A stretch of DNA of 64,000 nucleotides from Nonomuraea endophytica. GTDB lineage: Bacteria; Actinomycetota; Actinomycetes; Streptosporangiales; Streptosporangiaceae. The stretch's first letter is position 1, and each line of letters begins with the position of its first letter. The notes under the pieces were generated by a model. That model was not told the origin of the DNA. It saw only the letters and a program-made list of their open reading frames with translations, and ran no database searches. The DNA lies in the NCBI RefSeq assembly GCF_014203235.1, contig NZ_JACHIN010000006.1, positions 1 through 64,000 on the forward strand, written 5' to 3'. Positions 1-7,257 of this stretch are shown here, piece by piece. The translations under genes and the position numbers were made by a program.

Positions 1-146
1 ACGATCTCGCCGACCGTCATCGGCTCCCGCCGCCTGGCCAGCAACGACACGAGCTGGATCCGGGTGGCATCGGCGAGCGCCTTGAACCAGCTCGCATACT
101 CCTCGGCCTCGGCCCGATCCAACGGACCCAGTTCATCCTTGTTCAT
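1..146 (-). CDS. ArsR-family regulator, N-terminal part (runs off the window)
   Basis: The 48 visible residues start at an ATG (146-144) and read as the first helices of an ArsR/SmtB winged-helix repressor: WFKALADATRIQLVSLL is the characteristic helix that precedes the recognition helix. The recognition helix and any metal-binding cysteines lie beyond position 1. It is divergent from the arsenite exporter at 362, which is the usual layout for an ars operon repressor, so it probably controls the 147-361 intergenic region. The metal it senses cannot be read from the visible part. Confidence 0.8.
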   Translation of the reverse strand, partial: MNKDELGPLDRAEAEEYASWFKALADATRIQLVSLLARRREPMTVGEI

Positions 147-361
147 CGAACATCGACGATAATAGATTAAGAGCGCTGATGGAACCCCTCCGAGGGGGAC
201 TACCGTCGGGGTATGACACAGGACATCGCCGGTCACCAGGAATGGGTTCCTTCAGCGCGCACCCTGACGCTGGAGGTGGTGGACGCGCTCCAAGCCCGCG
301 CGTCGTGAAACAGGATCTCGTGCTGGGCGACGGCGGGCCGTTCCGCACCCTGCCCGCCCGC

Positions 362-1312
362 ATGGAAGCTCACCAGATCGCCATCTACCTGGCCGCGATC
401 GCCGTCGGTGCCCTGCTGGGCTGGACGCTGCCCGGGCTGGGCGCGGGACTGGCGGGGGCGATCAACCCGGCGCTGGGCGCGCTGCTGTATGTGACCTTCC
501 TGCAGGTCCCGGCCGCCAGCCTGCTGTGCGCGCTGCGCCAGGGCCGGTTCCTGGCCGCCGTACTGGTGGTCAACTTCGCCGTGGTGCCACTCGTGGTCGC
601 GGGGATGCTGGCGCTGCTGCCCGCCGACCAGGCCATCCGCATCGGCGTGCTGCTGGTGCTGCTCACCCCGTGCGTCGACTACGTGATCGTCTTCAGCGGA
701 CTGGCGGGTGCAAGCAGCGACCGACTGCTGGCCACCACACCGATCCTGCTCCTGGCCCAGATGCTCGCCCTGCCCGCCCTGCTGTGGCTCTTCCTCGGCC
801 CCGGCCTGGCCGCGACCGTCCGGCCCGGCCCTTTCGTCGAGGCGTTCGTCGTGCTCATCGTCATCCCGCTCGCGCTGGCCTGGGCCACCCAGGCCTGGGC
901 CGCCCGCGCCCGGCCCGGCCAGGTGCTCGCCACGGCCGCGGGCGCCACGATGGTGCCGTTGATGGCCGCCACCTTGCTGGTCGTGGTCGCCTCCCAGGCG
1001 CCCGCCCTAACCGCCGACCCGGCCGCTCTCGCCGACCTGGCCGGCGTGGTGCCGTTCTATGTCGCGTTCCTGATCGTCATGGCCTTCGCCGGGCTCGGCG
1101 TCGCCCGCCTGTTCCGGCTCGGCACGCGTGATGGGCGGGCGGTGGTCTTCACCGGCGCCACCCGCAACTCCCTGGTCGTGCTCCCGCTCGCCTTGGCCCT
1201 GCCCGCCCACCTCGCCCTGGCCGCCGCCGTCGTGGTCACCCAGCCCCTCGTCGAAGTCATCGGCATGCTCATCTACATGCGGACCGTCCCCCGCCTCCTG
1301 CCCAACCGGTGA
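362..1312 (+). CDS. Arsenite efflux permease of the bile acid:Na+ symporter (ACR3-like) superfamily
   Basis: A 316-residue, strongly hydrophobic protein with about ten predicted membrane helices and few charged residues. EAHQIAIYLA near the start and GALLYVTFLQVP around residue 40 match the opening of actinobacterial arsenic-resistance permeases, and TPCVDYVIVFSGLAGA resembles the conserved ACR3 helix containing a cysteine. It would expel As(III) across the plasma membrane. The ATG at 362 was chosen because homology starts there; the frame is open from 179, but the 61 upstream residues look non-coding (Gly/Pro/Arg-rich and without hydrophobic character). It lies between two ArsR genes. Confidence 0.85.
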   Translation: MEAHQIAIYLAAIAVGALLGWTLPGLGAGLAGAINPALGALLYVTFLQVPAASLLCALRQGRFLAAVLVVNFAVVPLVVAGMLALLPADQAIRIGVLLVLLTPCVDYVIVFSGLAGASSDRLLATTPILLLAQMLALPALLWLFLGPGLAATVRPGPFVEAFVVLIVIPLALAWATQAWAARARPGQVLATAAGATMVPLMAATLLVVVASQAPALTADPAALADLAGVVPFYVAFLIVMAFAGLGVARLFRLGTRDGRAVVFTGATRNSLVVLPLALALPAHLALAAAVVVTQPLVEVIGMLIYMRTVPRLLPNR

Positions 1313-1330
1313 CGGGGACAGCCTTGCGCT

Positions 1331-1362
1331 CTATACAAATGAACTTAGATATATAGATGTAG
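1331..1362. promoter_or_regulatory. Probable ArsR operator/promoter
   Basis: This AT-rich patch stands out in GC-rich DNA. CTATA (1331-1335) is mirrored by TATAG (1352-1356), and a TATATA core follows. AT-rich imperfect dyads of this kind directly upstream of arsR genes are the known binding sites of ArsR/SmtB repressors. It sits about 30 nt before the arsR start at 1393, consistent with autoregulation. Confidence 0.5.
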
Positions 1363-1392
1363 CAATGTACGGCACCACCCCCGGGAGACGCC

Positions 1393-1743
1393 ATGACCGA
1401 GCGCGCACCGGAATGCTGCACGCCGCTGGGCAGCGCGACGATCACCGACGCCGAGGCCGCCAGCACCGCTGAGCTGTTCAAGGCGCTGGCGCACCCCCAG
1501 CGGGTGAAGATCCTCAACCTGCTCGCGGTGAACGGCGCCGCGATGTGCGTACTCGACATCGCCACCACGCTGGAGCTGCCGCAGCCCAACGCCAGCCACC
1601 ACCTGAAGCTGCTGTCGCGCGCCGGCCTGCTGACCCGCCAGCAGTGCGGCACCTGGGCCTACTACGGCCTCAACCACGAGGTGCTGGAGCGGTTGTCGGC
1701 CGTCACCGCGGTCACCCGTCCGGCCGCTGCGCTAGGAGCGTAG
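1393..1743 (+). CDS. arsR: ArsR-family As(III)-responsive repressor
   Basis: 116 residues, full length for the family. The winged helix spans roughly residues 24-95, with recognition helix LPQPNASHHLKLLSRAGLL. A vicinal Cys pair at residues 8-9 plus Cys52 (AMCVLDI) reproduces the spacing of the three-cysteine As(III) site known in Corynebacterium glutamicum ArsR1 (Cys15/16/55) rather than the CVCDL motif of the E. coli type. It follows the arsenite permease on the same strand and has a GGGAG ribosome site. It most likely represses its own AT-rich promoter and dissociates on binding arsenite or antimonite. Confidence 0.9.
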   Translation: MTERAPECCTPLGSATITDAEAASTAELFKALAHPQRVKILNLLAVNGAAMCVLDIATTLELPQPNASHHLKLLSRAGLLTRQQCGTWAYYGLNHEVLERLSAVTAVTRPAAALGA

Positions 1744-1747
1744 ACGC

Positions 1748-1927
1748 ATGCCCGCCGACCCCTACGACGTGGCACGGGCGCTGCGCGAGGGGCTCGGCCT
1801 GGGCGAGGGCGCCGAGCCGGACTATCCGGTCCGGCCACGGGCGCTGGCCGGACTATGGCTGGCGCTGGCGGTGTTGCTGCTACTGGTCGGCGCCGTGGTG
1901 GCGGGCTATGCCGGGGTGGTCGCATGA
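1748..1927 (+). CDS. Small single-pass membrane protein (59 aa), possible remnant of an exporter operon
   Basis: The ORF starts 5 nt after the arsR stop codon and overlaps the next ORF by ATGA. It has an acidic cytoplasmic-looking N-terminus of about 33 residues followed by one long hydrophobic helix (LWLALAVLLLLVGAVVAGYAGVV) ending near the stop. The architecture resembles the first 60 residues of HlyD/NHLM-type secretion adaptor proteins, so it may be a truncated adaptor of the exporter fragment that follows. Alternatively it is an intact small membrane protein. No specific function is claimed. Confidence 0.5.
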   Translation: MPADPYDVARALREGLGLGEGAEPDYPVRPRALAGLWLALAVLLLLVGAVVAGYAGVVA

Positions 1928-2436
1928 CGCTGACCTCCGCACCCCAGCGCGCGAGCGCGCCGAAGCGCGGCTCGGACCGGGTCCCGCTGGTGCTGCAGAT
2001 GAGCAACGCCGACTGCGGCCCGATGGCGCTGCGCGAGGTGTCCTTCACCATCGAACCCGGCCATCGGGTGGCCATCGTCGGCAGCACCGCCGCCGGCAAG
2101 ACCACCCTGGCCATGATCCTGCTCGGCCTGTACGAACCGACGTCGGGCAGCGTCGTCTACGGCGTACCCGATGCCGACGTGCGGCTGCTGCGCGCCCAGA
2201 TCGGCGCGGTCCTGCAGGAGCCGGTGCTGTTCTCCGGGAGCCTGCGCGACAACATCACGATGGGCGACGCCGACGTCGACGAGGCGGCGCTGGCCACCGC
2301 CCTACGCGTGGCCTGCCTGGACGACGACGTCGCCCGGATGCCGCTGGGCCTGGACACCCGCGTATCGGAGCGCGGCGGCGGGCTGTCCGGCGGGCGGCGC
2401 CAGCGCCTGGCGATCGCCCGTGCGGTGGCCCGCCAT
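1924..2436 (+). pseudogene. Internally deleted C39-peptidase/ABC bacteriocin exporter
   Basis: Residues 19-32 contain RVPLVLQMSNADCG, the signature start of C39 leader-peptidase domains, with the catalytic Gln and Cys. Three residues later the sequence jumps to ALREVSFTIEPGHRVAIVG, the start of an ABC ATPase domain. Thus the rest of the peptidase (His/Asp of the triad) and the whole transmembrane domain are absent. Walker A (GSTAAGKTT), Q-loop (LQEPVLFSGSLRDNI) and the signature LSGGRRQRLAIARAVA are present, but reading in this frame turns to non-coding after ARH near 2436, before Walker B. It cannot be a working transporter. Confidence 0.75.
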
Positions 2437-2672
2437 CCTCCTGCGACCCGGCGGCCGCCTCATCCTGACCGACTTCCTCCTGCGCGACGGCCTGGACGCC
2501 GGACAACGCCAAGCGGCCGGCGAACAGTCCGGCTGCCTCACCGGCGCCCTGGCCGCCGCCGAGTACCTGGAGAATCTGGCCGCGCTCACCTTGAACAACC
2601 CGCCCGTCGCCCTCACCTTCGTCGACGAGGCCCCCGCCGGCGTCCCGGTCATCGCGGCGATGGGGGGCGGCA
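2432..2672 (+). pseudogene. C-terminal remnant of a class I SAM-dependent methyltransferase
   Basis: In a different frame from the preceding ABC fragment, the sequence reads LRPGGRLILTDFLLRDGL, a clear post-motif III strand of Rossmann methyltransferases, then about 60 further protein-like residues (AEYLENLAALTLNN, then VPVIAAMGGG). No start codon or SAM-binding motif I precedes it. The junction with the ABC fragment lies around 2432-2440, so two unrelated genes were joined by a deletion. The downstream end overlaps the tail of the CDF gene on the other strand. Confidence 0.6.
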
Positions 2673-2674
2673 CG

Positions 2675-3388
2675 TCACGACGGGTTCTGCCGGTCGGCGG
2701 CACAGCAGCCGTCAGCTTCGGCGGCCGTCCCTCTGGACGGCAAGACGGTAGGAGGTACGGCGCAGCAGGTGTCCCCGCGCCACGCTTCGCGCCCTTCCTT
2801 GACCGCGACGGCGGCGATGACCAGGGCGGCGATCGGGTCGGCCCAGGACCAGCCGAACAGGCTGTTGAGCGCCAGCCCGACGAGCAGCACGCCCGACAGG
2901 TAGGTGCACAGCAGGGTCTGCTTGGAGTCGGCCACGGCGGAGGCGGAACCGAGTTCGCGCCCGGCACGGCGCTGCGCGTACGACAGGAAAGGCATGATGG
3001 CCAGGCTCAACGCGGCCAGGATCAAGCCGGGGGTGGAGTGTTCGGCCTCTCCGGAGCCAAGCAGCGCGCGTACGGCGTCGAAGGTGACGTAGGCGGCCAG
3101 CGCGAAGAACGAGATCGCGATCACGCGCAGCGCGGTCTTCTCCCGGCGTTCGTGGTCGGTGACGGAGAACTGCCAGGCCACGGCCGCGGCGGAGGCGACC
3201 TCGACGATGGAGTCCAGACCGAACCCGATGAGGGCGGCCGACGACGCGATGGTGCCCGCGGTGATGGCCACGCCCGCTTCGATCACGTTGTAGGTGATGG
3301 TGGCGGCCACCAGCAGCCGGATCCGGCGCTGCAGCGCGTCGCGGCGCGCCGGGGAGGGGCCGAGGCCGGGCAGGTTGATCGCGGTCAT
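2675..3388 (-). CDS. Cation diffusion facilitator (CDF) heavy-metal exporter
   Basis: 237 residues with about six membrane helices. The family's metal-site segment in TM2 is GFGLDSIVE (residues about 55-63), and TM5 carries ADSKQTLLCTYLSG followed by ADPIAALVIA. A cysteine pair closes the cytoplasmic tail (WRGDTCCAVPP). The long cytoplasmic domain of classic ZitB-type CDFs is absent, as in short actinobacterial members. Its ATG overlaps the stop codon of the ArsR-type gene by ATGA, so both are one operon. Predicted role: proton-coupled export of a divalent metal (Cd, Zn, Co or Pb). Confidence 0.85.
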   Translation of the reverse strand: MTAINLPGLGPSPARRDALQRRIRLLVAATITYNVIEAGVAITAGTIASSAALIGFGLDSIVEVASAAAVAWQFSVTDHERREKTALRVIAISFFALAAYVTFDAVRALLGSGEAEHSTPGLILAALSLAIMPFLSYAQRRAGRELGSASAVADSKQTLLCTYLSGVLLVGLALNSLFGWSWADPIAALVIAAVAVKEGREAWRGDTCCAVPPTVLPSRGTAAEADGCCAADRQNPS

Positions 3389-3780
3389 GCCGATGCCTCC
3401 CCGGCCGGGAGGACCACTGGACCGCCGTGGCCGGTGGGGCAGAGCGTCACGGCGTGGCCGGTGGCGGCCAGCAGTTGCTCGGCCGAGGCCAGCAGGTCCA
3501 TCAGTTCCGGGCGGGTCAGCGAGTAGAACGACTGCCTGCCTTCGGCGCGGTAGTCGACCAGGTCACAGTCGCGCAGGCAGGCCAGATGCTTGGACACCGT
3601 GGACTGGGCCAGCCCGAGCTCGGCGGTCAGGTCGACCACCCGGGCCTCGCCGCGGGCCAGCCGGGCCACGATGCGCAGCCGGGTCTCGTCGGCCAGGGAG
3701 TGGAACAGCGCGGCCGCCGGGGAGATGCCGGCGGCGATGTCGGCGCTGACACAGGAACCAGCATCACTATCAATCGCCAT
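3385..3780 (-). CDS. CmtR-like ArsR-family Cd(II)/Pb(II) sensor-repressor
   Basis: 131 residues from the ATG at 3780; the frame is open further upstream, but the extra residues are not ArsR-like. The winged helix includes the recognition helix LAQSTVSKHLACLRDCDLVDYR. Cys68 and Cys72 sit in the recognition helix, and Cys114 in the C-terminal tail (VTLCPTGH). Spacing (4 and 42 residues) is almost exactly that of mycobacterial CmtR Cys57/Cys61/Cys102, the Cd/Pb site. It is translationally coupled to the CDF exporter it presumably controls. Inverted repeats overlap and flank its start codon. Confidence 0.88.
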   Translation of the reverse strand: MAIDSDAGSCVSADIAAGISPAAALFHSLADETRLRIVARLARGEARVVDLTAELGLAQSTVSKHLACLRDCDLVDYRAEGRQSFYSLTRPELMDLLASAEQLLAATGHAVTLCPTGHGGPVVLPAGEASA

Positions 3781-3805
3781 CTGGCGATGATAGCCCGATA
3801 TCGGG
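3773..3805. promoter_or_regulatory. Two inverted repeats at the divergent CmtR-like/Trx-MerB promoter
   Basis: ATCGCCA (3773-3779) and TGGCGAT (3782-3788) form a perfect 7+2+7 dyad across the repressor's start codon. CCCGATATCGGG at 3794-3805 is a perfect 12-bp palindrome immediately upstream. Either could be the operator through which the CmtR-like protein controls itself, the CDF gene and perhaps the divergent gene at 3869. Confidence 0.6.
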
Positions 3806-3868
3806 ATGTCATGGCAAGAGGCGATGTGCTTGACCTTCCAGTGCGCTGGAACGTCTAGCGTGAGGGGC

Positions 3869-4474
3869 ATGGAGATCGTGGTCTTGACCGTGCCGGACTG
3901 CCCCCACGCGCCCTTGCTGGAGGAACACCTCTCCCGCGCGATGGCCGATGTCGGCCTGGACGGCCCCATCGTGCGCCGCACCGTGAACTCCGCCGAGGAT
4001 GCGCGGCTGCGGGGCATGCGCGGCTCTCCCACGCTGTTGGTGGACGGGGTCGACCCGTTCGCCGTGGCGGGGATGCCTGTCAGTGTGTCCTGCCGTGTTC
4101 AGAAGGTGCCGTCGGTCGCGGCATTGCGGCAGGTGCTGCGGCGTAAGTCCGCCTCGGGCGATCCCATCCCCGGCCAGCAGGTCACCGTGCACGCCTCCAG
4201 CACCACCTGAAACCCCCGGCTGGTGCTGTGGTCTTCGCCGGTCAGCAGGTCACCGTGCACGCCTCCGGCTCCAGCGCCACCTGACCCGGCAAGCGCCGTG
4301 GCCTTCGCCGGTCAGCGGACCTCCTGCTGCGCCGCCGCCGCGGCGGCTCGGTCAACTTCTTCGCCCGTGCGGGCGTGGGCCGATGCTCATCCCGATGTCG
4401 AGGGCAAGATCCTCGACCAGCGGGAAGCGTTCGACCTCGGCGTGGCCGTCTCCGGTCCTCTGCTGGAGCAATAG
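3869..4474 (+). pseudogene. Broken fused thioredoxin-like/MerB organomercurial lyase
   Basis: From the ATG at 3869 (preceded by GAGGGG) an intact thioredoxin-like domain reads IVVLTVPDCPHAPLLEEHL, then GSPTLLVDGVDPFA and SVSCR, the N-domain of actinobacterial 'alkylmercury lyase' fusions. It then jumps to GDPIPGQQVTVHAS, a segment deep in the MerB domain, and stops at 4208-4210. In the same frame past the stop, SCCAAAAAA and AWADAHPDVEGKILDQREAF plus GPLL match the MerB C-terminus. A compensating frameshift scrambles the strand in between (VNFFA readable in another frame at about 4350). The MerB N-terminal helical region and the Cys96/Asp99 segment are missing. A truncated 113-aa product could still be made. 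Confidence 0.65.
4175..4317 (+). repeat. Direct tandem duplication (period about 68-70 bp) at the 3' end of the thioredoxin-MerB gene
   Basis: A 24-nt stretch beginning CAGCAGGTCACCGTGCACGC occurs at 4175-4198 and again at 4243-4266. Overlapping this, GTGGTCTTCGCCGGTCAGCA (from 4229) recurs with two changes from 4298. The duplicated unit contains the stop codon CACCTGA. The duplications lie exactly where the MerB coding sequence breaks, so they are part of the decay event. Confidence 0.75.
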
Positions 4475-4485
4475 AGCCCGCCCGA

Positions 4486-5646
4486 TCAGGATGGCTGGAC
4501 TTCGTCGAAGAGGGCGAGGGCTTCGGCGGGGTCCGGGCTCACGAGGCGTTCCAGGCCGGCCGTCGTGAACTTGGCCCAGTTCCCGGCTCGTGCCGACATC
4601 TGTTCCTCGAAGGCGCGGACGGTCTCGTCGAGATCGGAAGGGCCGGCGGCGATGGACTCGGCGAGTTCGGCGCCGTCCAGCATCGCCAGGTTCGCGCCCA
4701 CCCCCAACGGGGGCATCAGGTGGGCGGCGTCGCCCACCAGTGTCACCCCGGGGACGTGGGCCCAGGTGTGGGAGACGGGCAGCACGTAGAGGGGGCGGTG
4801 GGCGAACGTGGTGCCGCGGCGGAGGAGGTCGAGGACGGAAGGGGCCCAGCCGTCGAACAGTGCCAGCAGGCTTGATCGCACGGCCTCGGCGTCGGCCAGG
4901 TCCAGGCTCGTGTTCATGCCTGCGTTCAGGCCCAGGTGCCGGTCAGGGTTCGTGTGCCAGTCCAGCGGCGCGCGGAACTGGGCGTACACCTTGACGTGGC
5001 CGCCGCTGTTGCGCTGGGCGACGAGGGCGCGGTTCGCGCCGTACACGGCCAGGGAGCCGTCGCCGATCAGGCGGGCGAGGTCGGGGTGGCGGGTGTCGAC
5101 GTCGTCGATGGAGGTCTCGACGTAGGTGACGCCGGTGTACTGCGGCGTCGTGGACGAGACGGCCGGCCGTACCCGGGACCAGGCGCCGTCAGCGCCGACC
5201 ACGAGGTCGAACGGCTCCTGCCGCCCGTCCGCGAAACGGACCAGCGCGCCGTCCCTGGTTCCCGGCACCACCTCCGTCACGCCCCTCCCCCACTGAACGT
5301 CGAGGGGGCCGAGCAGCAGGTCGCGGAGCTGTCCGCGGTCGATCTCGGGGTGGGCCGGGTCGTCCGGGTGGGGTGGCCAGTCGCGGAGGACGGTTCCGTG
5401 CACGTCCAGGATGCGCATGGCCTGGCCCTCGGGCCGGGACAGCGCCTGGAACTCCGCCAGCAGCCCCGCCTTGCCCAGCGCGAGCTGGCCCAGCCCGTCG
5501 TGCAGGTCCAGCGTGCCGCCCGGGGGCCGGGCGTCGGGGGCTGGATCGCGCTCGAAGACGGTGACGGGGTGGTCGTGGCGGTGCAGGACGCGGGCGAGGG
5601 TAAGGCCGGCGAGTCCGGCTCCAATTACCGCGATACGTTGTCTCAT
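4486..5646 (-). CDS. FAD-dependent monooxygenase (TetX/PHBH-like)
   Basis: 386 residues, the normal length for group A flavin monooxygenases. The N-terminal Rossmann motif is IGAGLAGLTLARVL; LVVGADGAWSRVRP is the DG motif; and LVGDAAHLMPPLGVGANLAM near residue 310 is the second FAD/ribityl motif. These are the hallmarks of TetX-type enzymes that hydroxylate aromatic or polyketide substrates using NAD(P)H and O2. The actual substrate is unknown. It is divergent from a TetR gene with a shared palindrome between them, so the substrate is probably also the inducer. Confidence 0.9.
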   Translation of the reverse strand: MRQRIAVIGAGLAGLTLARVLHRHDHPVTVFERDPAPDARPPGGTLDLHDGLGQLALGKAGLLAEFQALSRPEGQAMRILDVHGTVLRDWPPHPDDPAHPEIDRGQLRDLLLGPLDVQWGRGVTEVVPGTRDGALVRFADGRQEPFDLVVGADGAWSRVRPAVSSTTPQYTGVTYVETSIDDVDTRHPDLARLIGDGSLAVYGANRALVAQRNSGGHVKVYAQFRAPLDWHTNPDRHLGLNAGMNTSLDLADAEAVRSSLLALFDGWAPSVLDLLRRGTTFAHRPLYVLPVSHTWAHVPGVTLVGDAAHLMPPLGVGANLAMLDGAELAESIAAGPSDLDETVRAFEEQMSARAGNWAKFTTAGLERLVSPDPAEALALFDEVQPS

Positions 5647-5648
5647 GT

Positions 5649-5681
5649 CGATACACTGTATTGCTTCGCTGCGGTGTATCG
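5649..5681. promoter_or_regulatory. TetR operator between monooxygenase and repressor
   Basis: CGATACAC (5649-5656) and GTGTATCG (5674-5681) form a perfect 8-bp inverted repeat with a 17-nt spacer in the 53-nt gap between the divergent start codons. This is the expected size and position for a TetR operator controlling both genes. Confidence 0.7.
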
Positions 5682-5699
5682 CAACAGTACGATGTAGCC

Positions 5700-6386
5700 A
5701 TGACTGTCTGGGACCGGCCGGAGCCGCCGACTCGCCCCGCGCCGCTCGACCGGGAGCGAATCGTCGCCGCCGCCATCGCGCTGGCCGACGAGGGCGGGCT
5801 GGAGGCGGTGTCGTTGCGCAAGGTCGCCGCCCAGCTGGACGTCGGCCCGATGCGGCTGTACGGATACATCTCCACCAAGGAGGAGCTGTTCGACCTCATG
5901 GTGGACGAGGTCTACGCCGAGATCCTCCCCGAGGGGCGGCCCGATGACTGGCGGGAGATGTTGCGCATTCACGCCGAACGCACCCGGCGGACCACCCTCC
6001 GGCACGAATGGCTGGCCGACCTGCTCGGCGGCCGTCCGACCCTGGGCCCCAACGCCCTCGCCGTAACAGAGAGCACACTCGCCGCCCTCGACGGCCTCGC
6101 CGACCTCGACACGGTCATGCGTGCCGTGGAGACCGTCAGCGCCTACATCACCGGCGCGCTCAGGCGCGAGATCGCGAACGTGCGGGCCGAGCGCGCCACG
6201 GGCCTGTCCAAACGCGACTGGCAGCGCGCCTACGGCCCGCACGTGAAGAGGATGCTGGACACGGGCCGCTTCCCCGCGCTGGCCAAGGCCGTGTACGACG
6301 GCACGGACGTGGACGCCGAGACGTCCTTCGCGACCGGCCTGGACTGGGTCCTCGACGCGGTGGCCGCCAAACTCACGCCGGCGTGA
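5700..6386 (+). CDS. TetR-family repressor with TetR_C-type ligand domain
   Basis: 228 residues. The start at 5700 leaves MTVWDRPEPPTRPAPLDRER before helix 1, a common N-terminus for this group. The HTH region is VSLRKVAAQLDVGPMRLYGY (residues about 38-58), with the unusual GPMRLYGY recognition helix seen in tetracycline-type repressors of actinomycetes. The C-terminal half is all-helical and would bind the inducer. Its 3' end overlaps the MltG-domain gene tail to tail by 14 nt. Likely represses the divergent monooxygenase. Confidence 0.88.
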   Translation: MTVWDRPEPPTRPAPLDRERIVAAAIALADEGGLEAVSLRKVAAQLDVGPMRLYGYISTKEELFDLMVDEVYAEILPEGRPDDWREMLRIHAERTRRTTLRHEWLADLLGGRPTLGPNALAVTESTLAALDGLADLDTVMRAVETVSAYITGALRREIANVRAERATGLSKRDWQRAYGPHVKRMLDTGRFPALAKAVYDGTDVDAETSFATGLDWVLDAVAAKLTPA

Positions 6387-7257
6387 ACGTGTGCAGGTAC
6401 TTCGCGGTGAGTTCGGCGAACTCCTTCTCGGACGTGGCGAACTCCAAAGTGTCGCGTTTCGCCACGAAATAGAGCCAGGTGCCCTCGGCCGGATGGAGTG
6501 CGGCCTTCAGCGCGGCCTTACCGGGGTTGGAGATGGGTCCCGGAGGCAGGCCGTCATGGCGATAGGTGTTGTACGGCGACCGCCGCTTCGTGTCCTCGAC
6601 CGTGACGCCGACGCCGTACCTGCCGAGTCCATAGAGGAGGGTGCTGTCGAGCTGCAGCCGCATCCCGCGCGCCAGCCGGTTGTGAATGACGCGGGCCACC
6701 TTCGGCATGTCGGCCTCGGTGGGCGACTCGGCCTGGACGATGCTGGCGATGATGACGACGTCCAAGGGGTCGCGGCGGGAGGCCAGGCCGAGCTCGTCCG
6801 CCGTCTCGCGGAAACGCGCCACCGTCGCGGCCAGGATCTCGGCAGGCGTGGCCGACTCGGCGAAGCTGTAGGTGCCGGGATGGGCGAAGCCCTCCAGCCT
6901 GCCCTTCGCGTACGGCGGCAGGCCCAGCGCCCGGCCGTCCTTGGCTGCCCGCGCGAACGACGCCGTGGGCTCGCCGATCACCCGGGAGAGGTTGTCGAAC
7001 AAGGACGAGACCCGCCATCCCTCTTTGATGGTGACGCTGCGCGTAGGTTCAGGACGCACGACCACGGGCGCCTCTGGCGACAGGGCTTTGACGGTGACAG
7101 TGCCACCCACGGCCAGGGCGACGACGGTGGCCGCGGCCGCCAGCGCGACGCCCCTCCGGCGGGCCGGACGCTGCGGGAGGAAACGGGCCGGAGGCGGCGG
7201 CGCCTGCTCGTCCGCCATCTCGGCGAGGGTCTCCCGCAGCAGGTTCTCGACGTTCAA
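6373..7257 (-). CDS. Membrane protein with MltG/YceG-type endolytic transglycosylase domain
   Basis: The TTG start at 7257 overlaps the sigma-factor stop codon (TTGA). Residues 1-50 (NVENLLRETLAEMADE, a PARFLPQRPARRR linker, then a TM helix) look like the N-terminus of anti-sigma/membrane partners of SigE-type factors. After a helical LysM-like segment, the catalytic MltG core reads VVIIASIVQAES, where the Glu is the predicted catalytic residue, then VIHNRLARGMRLQLDSTLLYG and GLPPGPISNPGKAALKAALHP. MltG enzymes cut nascent glycan strands in peptidoglycan. At 294 residues it is somewhat shorter than E. coli MltG (340). The coupling to a sigma gene suggests a cell-wall response circuit. Confidence 0.85.
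   Translation of the reverse strand: MNVENLLRETLAEMADEQAPPPPARFLPQRPARRRGVALAAAATVVALAVGGTVTVKALSPEAPVVVRPEPTRSVTIKEGWRVSSLFDNLSRVIGEPTASFARAAKDGRALGLPPYAKGRLEGFAHPGTYSFAESATPAEILAATVARFRETADELGLASRRDPLDVVIIASIVQAESPTEADMPKVARVIHNRLARGMRLQLDSTLLYGLGRYGVGVTVEDTKRRSPYNTYRHDGLPPGPISNPGKAALKAALHPAEGTWLYFVAKRDTLEFATSEKEFAELTAKYLHTFTPA

Noticed and set aside
213..308. Short plus-strand ORF (MTQDIAGHQEWVPSART start, 31 aa) before the arsenite permease
   Set aside because: Weak ribosome site, no similarity recognised, and it ends at a stop before the permease start; too little support to call a gene.
2436..2751. Continued ABC-frame reading after the signature motif
   Set aside because: Reads as Arg/Pro-rich non-protein sequence, whereas the methyltransferase signal is in another frame; therefore not extended.
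4175..4317. Repeated units considered as a CRISPR array
   Set aside because: Only two to three imperfect units in a coding-gene tail with repeats including the stop codon; there are no spacers of constant length.
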